A DNA stretch of 41,826 bases. Origin: Leptothoe spongobia TAU-MAC 1115. GTDB lineage: Bacteria > Cyanobacteriota > Cyanobacteriia > Phormidesmidales > Phormidesmidaceae. Below the pieces are notes generated by a model, which ran no database searches, was not told the origin of the DNA, and was given only the letters and a program-made list of their open reading frames with translations. The stretch's first letter is position 1. Every line of letters starts with the position of its first letter. Made by a program: the position numbers and the translations under genes. Shown here piece after piece: positions 23,411-32,662 of the stretch. The stretch lies in contig NZ_JADOES010000047.1 in assembly GCF_018739885.1 (NCBI RefSeq), positions 1-41,826 of the forward strand, read 5' to 3'.

Positions 23411-24949
23411 GCTGTTCCATATTCACCACAACCTAAGAGCTTCGACCCAGAGTCCAACCAGGAAACTCAAACGTACTCAGCAGTAGATACAGGTACATTC
23501 CCCAATAGTGTTTACCTAATCCGTATGTTCAGGCTTAGACACAGTGCATACAATAAAATGGTCTTAAGCCTAAGAACATTCACCAGCTTCATAAAGTCGG
23601 TATTGAAGACATTCACCTCACCGATATTCAGCAATGAAGCTAACATCTATAACCAAGTCAAACCCTCGTAGTATAAGCATCTTACAGTTTGACGTGATCT
23701 AAACGTCCTCTGTTCCAAGTTTATTAATAACCTCTATAACCTTTAGCCAGTTGCGATGGTCTCAGGTAGTAAATGAAGGATTCTTAAATCATTGACCTAT
23801 TAACCAGTATTTATTTCACAAAAATTAGGGTCAAGGTCTTTCCTACCCTAGTTGATTGAGGCATTTACTACATCACATAAGTTGCCAGATAGAACCGCAT
23901 CGGATGTGCCCAAAATAATAAATACTCAAATTTCATATTGCTGAGTGACACTTTATGGATATGCACTATTTGGGCGACTAGGTTAGCTGAACTAGCTAAC
24001 CTAGCCATAAGTCAAATAGCTAAGTCCATTGTTTGATAGCACATAGCAGAATCTTCAGAATTATCAACGGGAAAATATGATTCATCGCCAGCACTTTTTT
24101 AAGTATTCTTTCGATTTTGGGGCCTGAATAAGGACCGGAAACTCTTTTGCCAGAATTCAGTCAATTAATATTCTACGTATCCCTATGAACTGCCAAAATA
24201 TTTGAGGTTACGAAGTTTCTTATATTGCTAATAACTGTTTATTAGGCAGTGTCTATTGATAATTACATTCTTCTTGAAAGTGCCAATCTCTTTGATGGTC
24301 AACATCATATCTTTTCTTTGTAAACCCTTAACACACCTACGAAATTATGATTAACCTGAGGCTAGACTTATTGATCATTTGGCTTGAATTATGCATATAG
24401 AAATGCTTCAGTCAAAATGGGTACACTACGCGGGGAATAAAAGTACTTGCCCAAATAAAGCTCTAATTATGGCCATTGCCCACGAATTAGTAGGTTCAAA
24501 ATCATCTGACAAATGTAAATTTTAGTGTTTTAGTAACTTGCATTTATTTCATATGATTTTCATGATGTCTTCATTATTGAACATCATAGCGGCAGCTTCA
24601 AGATAGTCTGATTTTGTTTGAGCTTTTAGTGAAATGGGCAAAGCGTTTTAAGTATCCTGATTTTCTGACACTATGATTGAAGCTATAGATGTTATCAGTA
24701 AATAGTGTTTCTAATTAAGAGATTTATCAACCCTTGTCGGCACATATCAAACTGTTGGCTTGGTGCTAATCTCATGTCTAATGTTATAGAAGGGTGATAC
24801 CTTGAAGTGTATATGCCATATGCATATAGTGTTTAATCTGATGATAAACTTTGTGTTGTTCTCTCTAGATATCACTTGTATATAGGCTGTTTTTATACTG
24901 ACTCTAATATTCACATAAACTTATTACTACAGTACCTACCTAACCCCTT
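23411..24949. other. 1.5-kb AT-rich non-coding gap upstream of the polysaccharide locus
   Basis: No convincing gene. It should contain the TPR gene promoter (left end) and the leader of the exopolysaccharide cluster (right end). A strong nested inverted repeat lies in the middle. A 44-codon frame near 24391-24525 (with NKALIMAIAHELV) is faintly like the end of an IS110-type transposase, but too short to call. The composition drops to clearly AT-rich compared with the DNA on the left. Confidence 0.6.
23966..24019. repeat. Nested inverted repeat (cruciform-like)
   Basis: The inner stem CTAGGTTAGCT / AGCTAACCTAG is 11 bp and perfect with a 5-nt loop (GAACT). It is enclosed by an outer stem CTATTTG / CAAATAG of 7 bp. 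No T-run follows, so a simple terminator is unlikely. A MITE end, a small RNA or a protein-binding cruciform are all possible. Confidence 0.6.
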
Positions 24950-25954
24950 ATGAATCAACTTGGTTTTGTTGTTATTGGGAGAAACGAAGGGGACAGACTT
25001 ATTCGTTGCCTAAAGTCCTTGAGGGCTCAATGTTCTAACACAGCTCCTATTGTTTATGTTGATTCTGGGTCCACAGATGGGAGTGTTGAATTTGCTAAAT
25101 CTGTTGGAGCTGATGTTGTCTCCCTAGATCTTTCTAAGCCATTTACGATGGCAAGAGGTCGTAACGCAGGCTTGATGCATCTTCATCAGCACTACTCAGA
25201 CATTCAATATATTCAGTTTCTTGACGGTGATTGTGAACTAATTCCAGGGTGGATAGAGCAATCATTACAGACTATCGAGGGTGATGAATCATTAGCCATT
25301 GTCTGTGGGCGTAGACGAGAGCGTTTTCCTGAAGAATCTGTTTATAATCTGCTTGCAGAGATAGAATGGAATACTCCTGTCGGTGAGGCCAAGGCTTGCG
25401 GAGGCGATGCATTAATCCGCATAGCTGCGATTTTAGAGGTAGATGGATATAACCCTGCCATGATATGTGGTGAGGAGCCAGAAATGTGTATTCGTTTACG
25501 TCAGCGTGGTTGGAAAATTCAAAGAATCGCGGTCGACATGACCAAACATGATCTATCCATGCATCATTTTGGTCAATGGTGGAAAAGGATGACCCGTGCA
25601 GGTTGGGCTGTTGCTGAAGGATTTTCTATGCATGGAAAATCCGAAGAACTTTATATGGTTAAAGAATATCGTAGTGGTTGGCTTTGGGGCGCTGTAATCC
25701 CCTTTGTCGCTATTATGATGTCTTGGCCATCCTATGGCATTAGTCTCTTTTTATTGTTGGCATACCCATACTTGGGGTATCGCATTTATCGTTATCGTCT
25801 AGACTACGGCGATAGTGCACGCGAGTCTCGCATCTATGCATTTTTCTGTACCTTGTCTAAGTTCCCTCAATTCGTGGGCCAAACAAAGTATTGGTGGTTG
25901 ACTCAACTACGTAAACAGCCTGCAAAGCTTATTGAATATAAAACATCCTCTTGA
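24950..25954 (+). CDS. Family 2 glycosyltransferase
   Basis: A GT-A inverting glycosyltransferase that adds one sugar to a lipid-linked repeat unit. Evidence: an N-terminal Rossmann-like half with VDSGSTDGS (about 38-46), the metal-binding DGDCE (about 92-96), then GGDALIRIAAILEVDGYN and GEEPEMCIRLRQRGW as acceptor/catalytic region (about 160-190). Two C-terminal hydrophobic segments (about 243-282) suggest membrane attachment. The length of 334 is normal. No strong ribosome site precedes the ATG. It is the first gene of the polysaccharide cluster. Confidence 0.88.
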   Translation: MNQLGFVVIGRNEGDRLIRCLKSLRAQCSNTAPIVYVDSGSTDGSVEFAKSVGADVVSLDLSKPFTMARGRNAGLMHLHQHYSDIQYIQFLDGDCELIPGWIEQSLQTIEGDESLAIVCGRRRERFPEESVYNLLAEIEWNTPVGEAKACGGDALIRIAAILEVDGYNPAMICGEEPEMCIRLRQRGWKIQRIAVDMTKHDLSMHHFGQWWKRMTRAGWAVAEGFSMHGKSEELYMVKEYRSGWLWGAVIPFVAIMMSWPSYGISLFLLLAYPYLGYRIYRYRLDYGDSARESRIYAFFCTLSKFPQFVGQTKYWWLTQLRKQPAKLIEYKTSS

Positions 25955-26094
25955 TAGACGGCCAGGAACTTTACTGAGGTGCTTGGTTTAGTTGACTAAA
26001 TTTATCTGTTTATTGAGATGCCTATTTTGTCATGACGCAGCAATAGAAGCATCTTTACTTGGGCAGAATCCTACGAACTTTGAGTGTAATCTTT

Positions 26095-27387
26095 ATGCAT
26101 GTAGCTTACCTAGTCAATCTATATCCTAAAGTCAGTCATAGCTTTATCAGACGTGAGATCTCTGGCTTAGAAGCATCTGGTGTTAAAGTTTCCAGATATT
26201 CACTGCGTCAGATGAACGATGAACTCGTCGATCCTGCAGATAAAGCTGAAGCGCTAAAGACAAAAATCATTCTTAATATTGGCTTGGTGGTGCTATTTTT
26301 CCACTTAATAGCCATGGCTTTAAGACGTCCTGTTGCATGGCTTAAGTGCTTCAAAGCTACACTGAAACTGTGGTTGGCTTCAGACGCGATTCTTCCACGT
26401 CATCTCGCTTATATGGCTGAAGCCTGCGTTTTATTGAATTGGGCTCACCGTGATAGCATAGATCATATTCATGCCCATTTTGGTACAAATCCTACATCGG
26501 TTGCGATGTTGTGTCGTATTCTAGGTGGCCCAACTTACAGTTTTACGGTCCATGGGCCTGAAGAGTTTGATAAGCCCATAGGATTATCCTTACCTGAAAA
26601 AATTGACCGAGCTAAATTTGTAGTTGCTATCAGTAGCTTTGGTCGGAGTCAGCTTTATCGATGGTGTTCCCACAAACACTGGAGCAAGATTCACGTTGTA
26701 CATTGTGGTTTAGACAACAGTTTTCTCAAATACGACTCCTCAATCTCGATACCAAATGAGGCTAAGTTTGTCTGTGTAGCGCGTTTAAGCGAACAGAAAG
26801 GACATTTATTGTTATTAGAAGCAGTAAAGCAGTTGGCGGATAAAGGATATCAATTTAAGGTCGTTCTTGTCGGAGATGGAGAATTGCGTTCTGAGCTAGA
26901 AGATCTTATTGCTGAGTGGAAGATTGAGGAGTTTATAGAGATTACCGGTTGGGCTAGCGGTGCTGTCGTCAGGGAAAAGATACTTGAGTCCCGTGCGTTA
27001 GTTTTACCAAGTTTTGCTGAAGGGCTGCCAGTGGTCATAATGGAAGCCCTTGCATTACAACGTCCAGTCCTTAGTACCTGTATTGCAGGCATACCAGAAT
27101 TATTGGGGAATGATACTTGTGGCTGGTTAATTCCTTCTGGGAGTGTCGAGGCGTTGGCAAAATCTATGGCTAAAGTGATTAATACCCCCATTGAGGTGTT
27201 AGAAACTATGGGGCAGGCAGGTGCTCAGTGTGTCGCTAGGGAGCATGATGCAGCTATAGAAGCGAAAAAGTTGGTCAACTTGTTTCACAATAGGCCTGAT
27301 TCCGCATTAGAAGCTGTCAAAGCGAAAGAGGTTAATCCTTCTGCAGTTAGCCTTGTTACTAATGCGAGTCTGGCACAAAACTCTTAA
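26095..27387 (+). CDS. Family 4 glycosyltransferase
   Basis: A GT-B retaining glycosyltransferase of 430 residues. The N-terminal domain starts MHVAYLVNLYPKVSHSFIRR and contains DHIHAHFGTNPTSVA. The C-terminal donor domain has CVARLSEQKGHLLLLEA, VVLVGDGELRSELE and the E-x7-E segment LPSFAEGLPVVIMEALA. The ATG is chosen over an in-frame TTG 12 codons earlier, because the family begins with this short beta-strand. The C-terminus after about 390 is a non-conserved tail. It follows the GT2 gene by 140 bp and precedes the flippase. Confidence 0.9.
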   Translation: MHVAYLVNLYPKVSHSFIRREISGLEASGVKVSRYSLRQMNDELVDPADKAEALKTKIILNIGLVVLFFHLIAMALRRPVAWLKCFKATLKLWLASDAILPRHLAYMAEACVLLNWAHRDSIDHIHAHFGTNPTSVAMLCRILGGPTYSFTVHGPEEFDKPIGLSLPEKIDRAKFVVAISSFGRSQLYRWCSHKHWSKIHVVHCGLDNSFLKYDSSISIPNEAKFVCVARLSEQKGHLLLLEAVKQLADKGYQFKVVLVGDGELRSELEDLIAEWKIEEFIEITGWASGAVVREKILESRALVLPSFAEGLPVVIMEALALQRPVLSTCIAGIPELLGNDTCGWLIPSGSVEALAKSMAKVINTPIEVLETMGQAGAQCVAREHDAAIEAKKLVNLFHNRPDSALEAVKAKEVNPSAVSLVTNASLAQNS

Positions 27388-27517
27388 GCAATTTCTTAAT
27401 ATAGTTGTGGCACTAATTAGGTAGTTTATTGTTCATATCTCTAGCCATCAATTTAAGTTGAATATTAGTCTACAGAACTTTCTGGTAAGTAGGCCAATAG
27501 TAATATAGTAATTAACT

Positions 27518-28861
27518 ATGGTATCGCTAAAACGAAAGGCAATTATCGGGAGTCTTTGGACGTTTGCTGGGTTTGGATCTAGTCAATTTATTCGATTAAT
27601 TGGCAACATAATTTTAACAAGGTTATTAGTTCCAGAGTTTTTTGGAGTTATGGCAGTTGTTAATTCTCTTAAATTAGGATTTCTCCTTCTATCTGATTTT
27701 GGGGTCAAGCAAAGTTTAATTCAGAGTAAGAAGGGAGATGATCCAGTAGCCTTAAATACGGCTTGGACCATAGAGGTGATTCGCGGTTTTTTTCTATTGA
27801 TTATTTGCTGCCTATGTGCTATACCCGCTGTTCAGGTCTATGGCAATAGTAGTTTCTATTGGCTTATGCCTGTGGTTGGGGCAACCGCATTTATTCAGAG
27901 CTGTCAGTCTACGGCAATTATTGGCCTAAGGCGAAAGCTCAATGTGGGCAAGGAGATGGCATTTGAAATATTTATTCAAGTATTTTCTCTAACTATTACG
28001 ATTATTTGGGCTTCGTTCAGCCCGACATTATTGTCGTTGGCGGTGGGACTAGTCGCAGGTGCAAGCTTTAGAACTCTTGGCAGTTATTGGTTTTTCGCTG
28101 ATAAGCGAAACAAATTTATGCTGGATCGCAAAGCTGTTGCTGAGATATTTGGGTTTGGTAAGTGGTTGTTTATTGCGACCACATTAGTGTTTTTAGCTGA
28201 GCAAGGTGATCGCCTGATATTAGGAAAATTACTGCCCCTGGATGTGCTAGGAGTCTATAGTGTGGCTTTGAGCCTTTCGATATTGCCACGTCAGATAGTC
28301 AAAAAATTAGGAAATCAGGTAATTTTTCCAGTGATTTCTAGGCGATCTGAATTTTCCCGGGAGAAACTTCGTACTGAAGTTTTACGTCAACGTCAAAAGC
28401 TACTCATCCTTTTTGGTTTAATGCTGCTGCCCTTAGTCATTTGTGGTGATGCCATCATATCGTTGATGTATGATTCTAGATATGCTGCAGCGACCTGGAT
28501 GTTACCAATTTTAGCGCTGGGTGTATGGTTCTCTGTCTTATTTAATACTGCAAACTTTTGCCTGATGGGAGTTGGCAAACCTATTTATGGAGCATTAGGT
28601 AACGGTCTACGATTTCTGACAATAAGCATAGGCTTGTTTGTTGGGTATAGGTACGGGGGCATCTTAGGAACAATAATCGTTATGGCCATTAGTGATGTAC
28701 CTGCATATATAGGTGTACAGTTTGGCCTGTTTCGTGAAAAACTCTCATTTTTATCCCAAGATTTCACAAGTACAGTCCTGTTTGTAAGTGTTGTTGCTAC
28801 TTTGCTGATGGTTCGTGCTTGGCTAGGGTTGGGTAGCCCATTCAGCCTTATCTTAGGTTAA
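27518..28861 (+). CDS. Wzx-type polysaccharide flippase
   Basis: A MOP-superfamily lipid-linked oligosaccharide flippase that moves repeat units across the plasma membrane. The 447-residue protein is hydrophobic throughout, with about 12-14 membrane segments. It has the polysaccharide-synthesis N-terminal signature GSLWTFAGFGSSQFIRLIGN followed by TRLLVPEFFGVMAV. A typical second half contains GFGKWLFIATTLVFLAEQGD. It sits between sugar transferases and the Wzc/Wza/Wzy genes, as expected for a Wzx/Wzy-dependent locus. Confidence 0.92.
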   Translation: MVSLKRKAIIGSLWTFAGFGSSQFIRLIGNIILTRLLVPEFFGVMAVVNSLKLGFLLLSDFGVKQSLIQSKKGDDPVALNTAWTIEVIRGFFLLIICCLCAIPAVQVYGNSSFYWLMPVVGATAFIQSCQSTAIIGLRRKLNVGKEMAFEIFIQVFSLTITIIWASFSPTLLSLAVGLVAGASFRTLGSYWFFADKRNKFMLDRKAVAEIFGFGKWLFIATTLVFLAEQGDRLILGKLLPLDVLGVYSVALSLSILPRQIVKKLGNQVIFPVISRRSEFSREKLRTEVLRQRQKLLILFGLMLLPLVICGDAIISLMYDSRYAAATWMLPILALGVWFSVLFNTANFCLMGVGKPIYGALGNGLRFLTISIGLFVGYRYGGILGTIIVMAISDVPAYIGVQFGLFREKLSFLSQDFTSTVLFVSVVATLLMVRAWLGLGSPFSLILG

Positions 28862-29116
28862 ATAAATAAAGTAACAGTGAATAAAGATGCTAAATAATAA
28901 GATCCGCTAAATGTCATCCGAAACCCCCCTGAAAGAATGACACCTGGTTTGAAGTAAAAATCAGTTACCAGCAAAATATGCAAAGTACTTGCCTAATGTT
29001 TAATTCATGTATCTTGAGTAACTACTAAGTCACTAAGGTTCTAGGCTTAATGATTGCAGCGGCAGTGGGATGTATTAGTTTTACTTGATAACTTACTTAA
29101 TTTCTCTGTTTATCTT

Positions 29117-31414
29117 ATGACTGATAAAAATATAGTTCTTGATTTATCAGAGCACTACGGAGATGTTGAGATCGCGCAAAGTGATGACAGCATCGGGTTG
29201 CTTTCATGTCTGCCTATCCTAAAGAGAAACTGGTTACCATGCTCTTTGATTTTTCTTAGTGTTTTTGGGGCCTCTATCCTAGCATCGGTTTTGCTGCCTG
29301 GAAGCACATCTTATAAATCAAGTGGCAAGCTCTTATTTCAAGCAAGTGATGCTAAATCAGAGTTGACTGGAATTGCAGAAAATCTTGATCCACTTGAATC
29401 TACAGGTGTATTGAGTAATCCGCTGAGTACGCAATCGACCATATTAACGTCAGGTTTTCTGATTGAGGATGTCATATCCAGTTTAGATCTGCGTAACGAA
29501 GAAGGAGATCTAGTTGGCAATAAGTCTGTACTAGAGAACTTGGCTGTTGAGCAGTTACCTGCAACGGATATTTTAAAGGTTGCTTATCAATCGGATGATC
29601 CTCAGCTTGCTGCTCAGGTCGTTAATGAGCTTATGCGACTGTATGTTCTTTTTATTGAACAAGAGCAGAAAGCTGAAATTGTTGCGGCTAAAACTTTTGT
29701 TGATGAGCAATTGCCACGGTTGAAGGCTGATTTGAACTTTGCTTCGAGGGCTTTGGAGCAATTTAAGGCGGAGAACCAGGTTGTTGCGTTGGATCGTCAA
29801 GCTGCTGAAATTACATCTTTGTTGACGGGATTAGATCAGCAACTGAATGACACGTTGGTGTCGCTTACTGCAGTTAATGCGCAGGCTGCCGATCTCAGTC
29901 AACAACTCAATATCGATGTACGAGAGGCTATTGACTTAAGTACTGTAAATGAAGCATCTGGTGTTCAAGATGTATTAGAGCAACTCCATGCAGTAGAAAC
30001 AGAGTTGTCAACCCAGCGAGGACTGTACTTACCTCAGCATCCAACTGTTATCAATCTTCAAAATCAGGCAGACAAGCTAGCTGAATTGCTTCAGGAGCGA
30101 GTGAATATTGTTTTAAGTGATTCTGCAGCTGTTTCTTTACAAGATCTACAGTTAGGTAGTTTACAACAGTCATTGCTCTCAGATTTAGTTAAGACTGAAA
30201 GCGACCGAATTTTGTTGGAAACGCAATTAGAAGCCTTTAACGATCTTAAGCGTGACTATACTAATAAGGCTACTTTATTCCCTTCGTTAGAACGGCGACA
30301 GTTTGAGCTGCAGCAAAATTTAACTAATGCCCAAAGTAGCTACGATGAGCTACTTAAGCGCTCTCAAGAAATTAAGTTGGCCGAGATTCAAATTGACGGC
30401 AGTAATTATGTTCAGATTATTGAAAATGCGCGCCCACCTAAGGAACAAACGTCTGCTTTTAATCCATTAGTTTTGAGTGCAGGAACTTTTCTTGCACTTG
30501 GATTAGCGGTGGCGACAGGACTACTGCTGGATCGCATTGATAAGTCTGTGAAGAGTGTCAGTGAGTTTACGCGAATTTTGAATTATCCCCTATTAGGATT
30601 AGTGCCTGAGTTCAATAAAGCACTCGAGGGAAACTCTTTAGGAGCCCGCTCTATTTCTCAAGAAACTCTTGAAATTTATAGGGGCATATACTCCAGTTTA
30701 AAGGTGGCTAACTTTGACTCTCCGGCTAAGATTATCACCGTAACTAGCTCTGTTCATGGTGAAGGGAAGTCTGAAGTGACAGCTAATCTGGCAGCAGCTA
30801 TTGCCCATTCACGCCGACGGGTTCTGTTGATTGATGCTGATCTGAGAAAGCCTGTACAGCATGAGTTATGGCGAATCGATAATGATGCAGGTTTAAGTCA
30901 TCTTTTGTCTGAAAAATCTGCTCTGGAGGAGTCTATCCATCAGTTGAGTCCGCACCTATCAGTGATGACTGCAGGACTTGCTGTGGCAGAGCCGTCTCTT
31001 TTCTTTGAGTCTACCCAGATGAAGGAAATGCTTAATCAAGTAAAAGAGGAGTATGACTATATCATCTTTGATGCTGCTCCTATCTTGCCTGAACCAGATG
31101 TCCTCATGTTGGGGCAAGTGAGTGAAGGCATAGTCTTTGTGGGACAACCTAAATATGTTCGTAAGGCAGATGTTGTAGCGGCCAATCAGCTGATGGAGAA
31201 GGCCAAGTTGTCGATTATAGGTCTAGTTGTTAATCGCGTTAGTCGCAATGAACAGCAAGAGAATCGTGCCCCATTTTCCAATGTTTATCGTGTAGCTGGT
31301 GAAAATCCTACTTACCAAGGAGATTTTCAAAATGCTGTCCATGATGGAGATACAGGTTTGAAGACATCGGCTAATAAGGTTTTTAGTAACTCAGGATTGA
31401 ACAGTAGGAGATAG
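29117..31414 (+). CDS. Wzc-like polysaccharide copolymerase with BY-kinase domain
   Basis: The protein controls chain length and export of polysaccharide in the inner membrane. From the ATG it has 765 residues: a Wzz domain bounded by membrane segments near residues 37-58 and 455-475, a coiled-coil periplasmic part between them, and a cytoplasmic BY-kinase with Walker A HGEGKS (547-552), Walker A' VLLIDADLRKP (569-579) and Walker B YDYIIFDAAPI. The C-terminus has only two scattered Tyr (NVYR, PTYQ) and not the Tyr cluster that canonical Wzc autophosphorylates. An in-frame TTG 21 codons upstream is judged too far and lacks a ribosome site. Confidence 0.92.
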   Translation: MTDKNIVLDLSEHYGDVEIAQSDDSIGLLSCLPILKRNWLPCSLIFLSVFGASILASVLLPGSTSYKSSGKLLFQASDAKSELTGIAENLDPLESTGVLSNPLSTQSTILTSGFLIEDVISSLDLRNEEGDLVGNKSVLENLAVEQLPATDILKVAYQSDDPQLAAQVVNELMRLYVLFIEQEQKAEIVAAKTFVDEQLPRLKADLNFASRALEQFKAENQVVALDRQAAEITSLLTGLDQQLNDTLVSLTAVNAQAADLSQQLNIDVREAIDLSTVNEASGVQDVLEQLHAVETELSTQRGLYLPQHPTVINLQNQADKLAELLQERVNIVLSDSAAVSLQDLQLGSLQQSLLSDLVKTESDRILLETQLEAFNDLKRDYTNKATLFPSLERRQFELQQNLTNAQSSYDELLKRSQEIKLAEIQIDGSNYVQIIENARPPKEQTSAFNPLVLSAGTFLALGLAVATGLLLDRIDKSVKSVSEFTRILNYPLLGLVPEFNKALEGNSLGARSISQETLEIYRGIYSSLKVANFDSPAKIITVTSSVHGEGKSEVTANLAAAIAHSRRRVLLIDADLRKPVQHELWRIDNDAGLSHLLSEKSALEESIHQLSPHLSVMTAGLAVAEPSLFFESTQMKEMLNQVKEEYDYIIFDAAPILPEPDVLMLGQVSEGIVFVGQPKYVRKADVVAANQLMEKAKLSIIGLVVNRVSRNEQQENRAPFSNVYRVAGENPTYQGDFQNAVHDGDTGLKTSANKVFSNSGLNSRR

Positions 31415-31501
31415 GGCATAGATAAATCCCAATCTCAAGGGCTCGCTAATTTTATTGCTTTTAGACTATTCAAAAATATAAACTTACCTGTAATTCTAAA
31501 A

Positions 31502-32608
31502 ATGTTGAACTTAAATCAATCATCAGGACGATGGTTTTTTGTATTGGGAATTGTGACTGCCAGTTTATTGGGCCTACAGTCAAATGTCAGTGCTCGTGAA
31601 GTATTAATTAATACAGAGGCGAATTTGCCAGATTTGCCTTTGGCCGAGACACCTGAAGTGACTCCCAGTCAATTTAGTCAAGGAATTAGTAGTTATGATT
31701 ATTTATTAGGGTCCGGGGATCAAATTGCGATTGAGGTTGTTGGATATCCAGAATTTGCTGATAACCATGTAGTTTTACCAGATGGTACGATTTCCATCCC
31801 TCTTATCGGTCCTGTGCAGGCTAGTGGGAGAACATTAAGCTCATTAGCAAATGCTATTGAGAACCAGCTAGGAAGTTCTTACCTGGTCAATCCGATTGTT
31901 GATCTGAGCTTATTAACCTTAAGACCTATTTCAGTTACTCTTAGTGGTGAGGTTCATCGCCCTGGGCCTTTGTTATTAGATAGTTTGCAAACTAATAGGA
32001 ATGAGGGCCCCAACACTGGCAGAGGTCCCACCTTGGTGAATGCTCTAATTGAAGCAGGAGGTGTTACGAATTTTGCTGATATTAGAGAAATTACCGTAAG
32101 ACGCTTTGATGCTAATGGTCGACCTGAAACAATTGCACTCAATTTCTGGGATTCTTTAGTTTCAGAGCCTACGGCCATTAATTTGATGTTGAGGGATGGG
32201 GACTCAATTATTGTTCCTCGTTTATCGCCTGAAGAGAGTTTAGATCGAACTCTTATTGCCCGTTCAACGATTGCTCCAGGTACCATTCGGGTTAAAGTTG
32301 TTGGAGAGGTAATGAATCCTGGAGAGGTACAAGTAACTCCTGATAGTACACTGTCTTCTGCGATCGCAACAGCAGGTGGACCTACTGATGACGCCAAGTT
32401 GCGTAAAGTTGCATTTATTCGTATGGACGAATACGAAAATGTAACCACTCAGGAACTTGATCTTCGTAATTTGACAGATAGCATACAAGTTCAAGATGGA
32501 GATGTCATTATCGTTCCTAAAACAGGTGTTTCAACAGGCCTAGATTTCGCAACCCGGTTGTTGAATCCATTAAGGTTCTTCACTGATATTTGGCGAATTT
32601 TGGACTAG
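31502..32608 (+). CDS. Wza-like polysaccharide export protein (SLBB)
   Basis: An outer-envelope export channel component of 368 residues. A signal peptide (hydrophobic about 10-27, probable cleavage after VSA) is followed by the polysaccharide-export domain YLLGSGDQIAIEVVGYPEF with DGTISIPLIGPVQASG, and then two SLBB-type soluble ligand-binding beta-grasp segments (ITVTLSGEVHRPG-like about 140-155, and VKVVGEVMNPGEVQV about 262-276). There is no lipobox cysteine, unlike Escherichia coli Wza, which is common in cyanobacterial members. It lies 87 bp after the Wzc gene. Confidence 0.92.
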   Translation: MLNLNQSSGRWFFVLGIVTASLLGLQSNVSAREVLINTEANLPDLPLAETPEVTPSQFSQGISSYDYLLGSGDQIAIEVVGYPEFADNHVVLPDGTISIPLIGPVQASGRTLSSLANAIENQLGSSYLVNPIVDLSLLTLRPISVTLSGEVHRPGPLLLDSLQTNRNEGPNTGRGPTLVNALIEAGGVTNFADIREITVRRFDANGRPETIALNFWDSLVSEPTAINLMLRDGDSIIVPRLSPEESLDRTLIARSTIAPGTIRVKVVGEVMNPGEVQVTPDSTLSSAIATAGGPTDDAKLRKVAFIRMDEYENVTTQELDLRNLTDSIQVQDGDVIIVPKTGVSTGLDFATRLLNPLRFFTDIWRILD

Positions 32609-32648
32609 AACTAAGGGAAGAGCGGTGTTTCTGGTTTATTTTTATGCT

Positions 32649-32653
32649 AGGGG
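32649..32653 (+). promoter_or_regulatory. Ribosome binding site deciding a GTG start
   Basis: AGGGG lies 9 nt before the GTG of the Wzy-like gene. A TTG two codons further upstream would be only 3 nt from it, so GTG is preferred. Confidence 0.5.
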
Positions 32654-32662
32654 CTGTTGACT

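Noticed and set aside
23384..23671. 95-codon frame at the left end of the long gap
   Set aside because: It starts inside the TPR gene on the opposite strand, has a random-looking composition and no ribosome site.
24391..24525. 44-codon frame with NKALIMAIAHELV, faintly like the end of an IS110 transposase
   Set aside because: The match is short and unsupported by flanking pieces, so it is mentioned only in the gap description.
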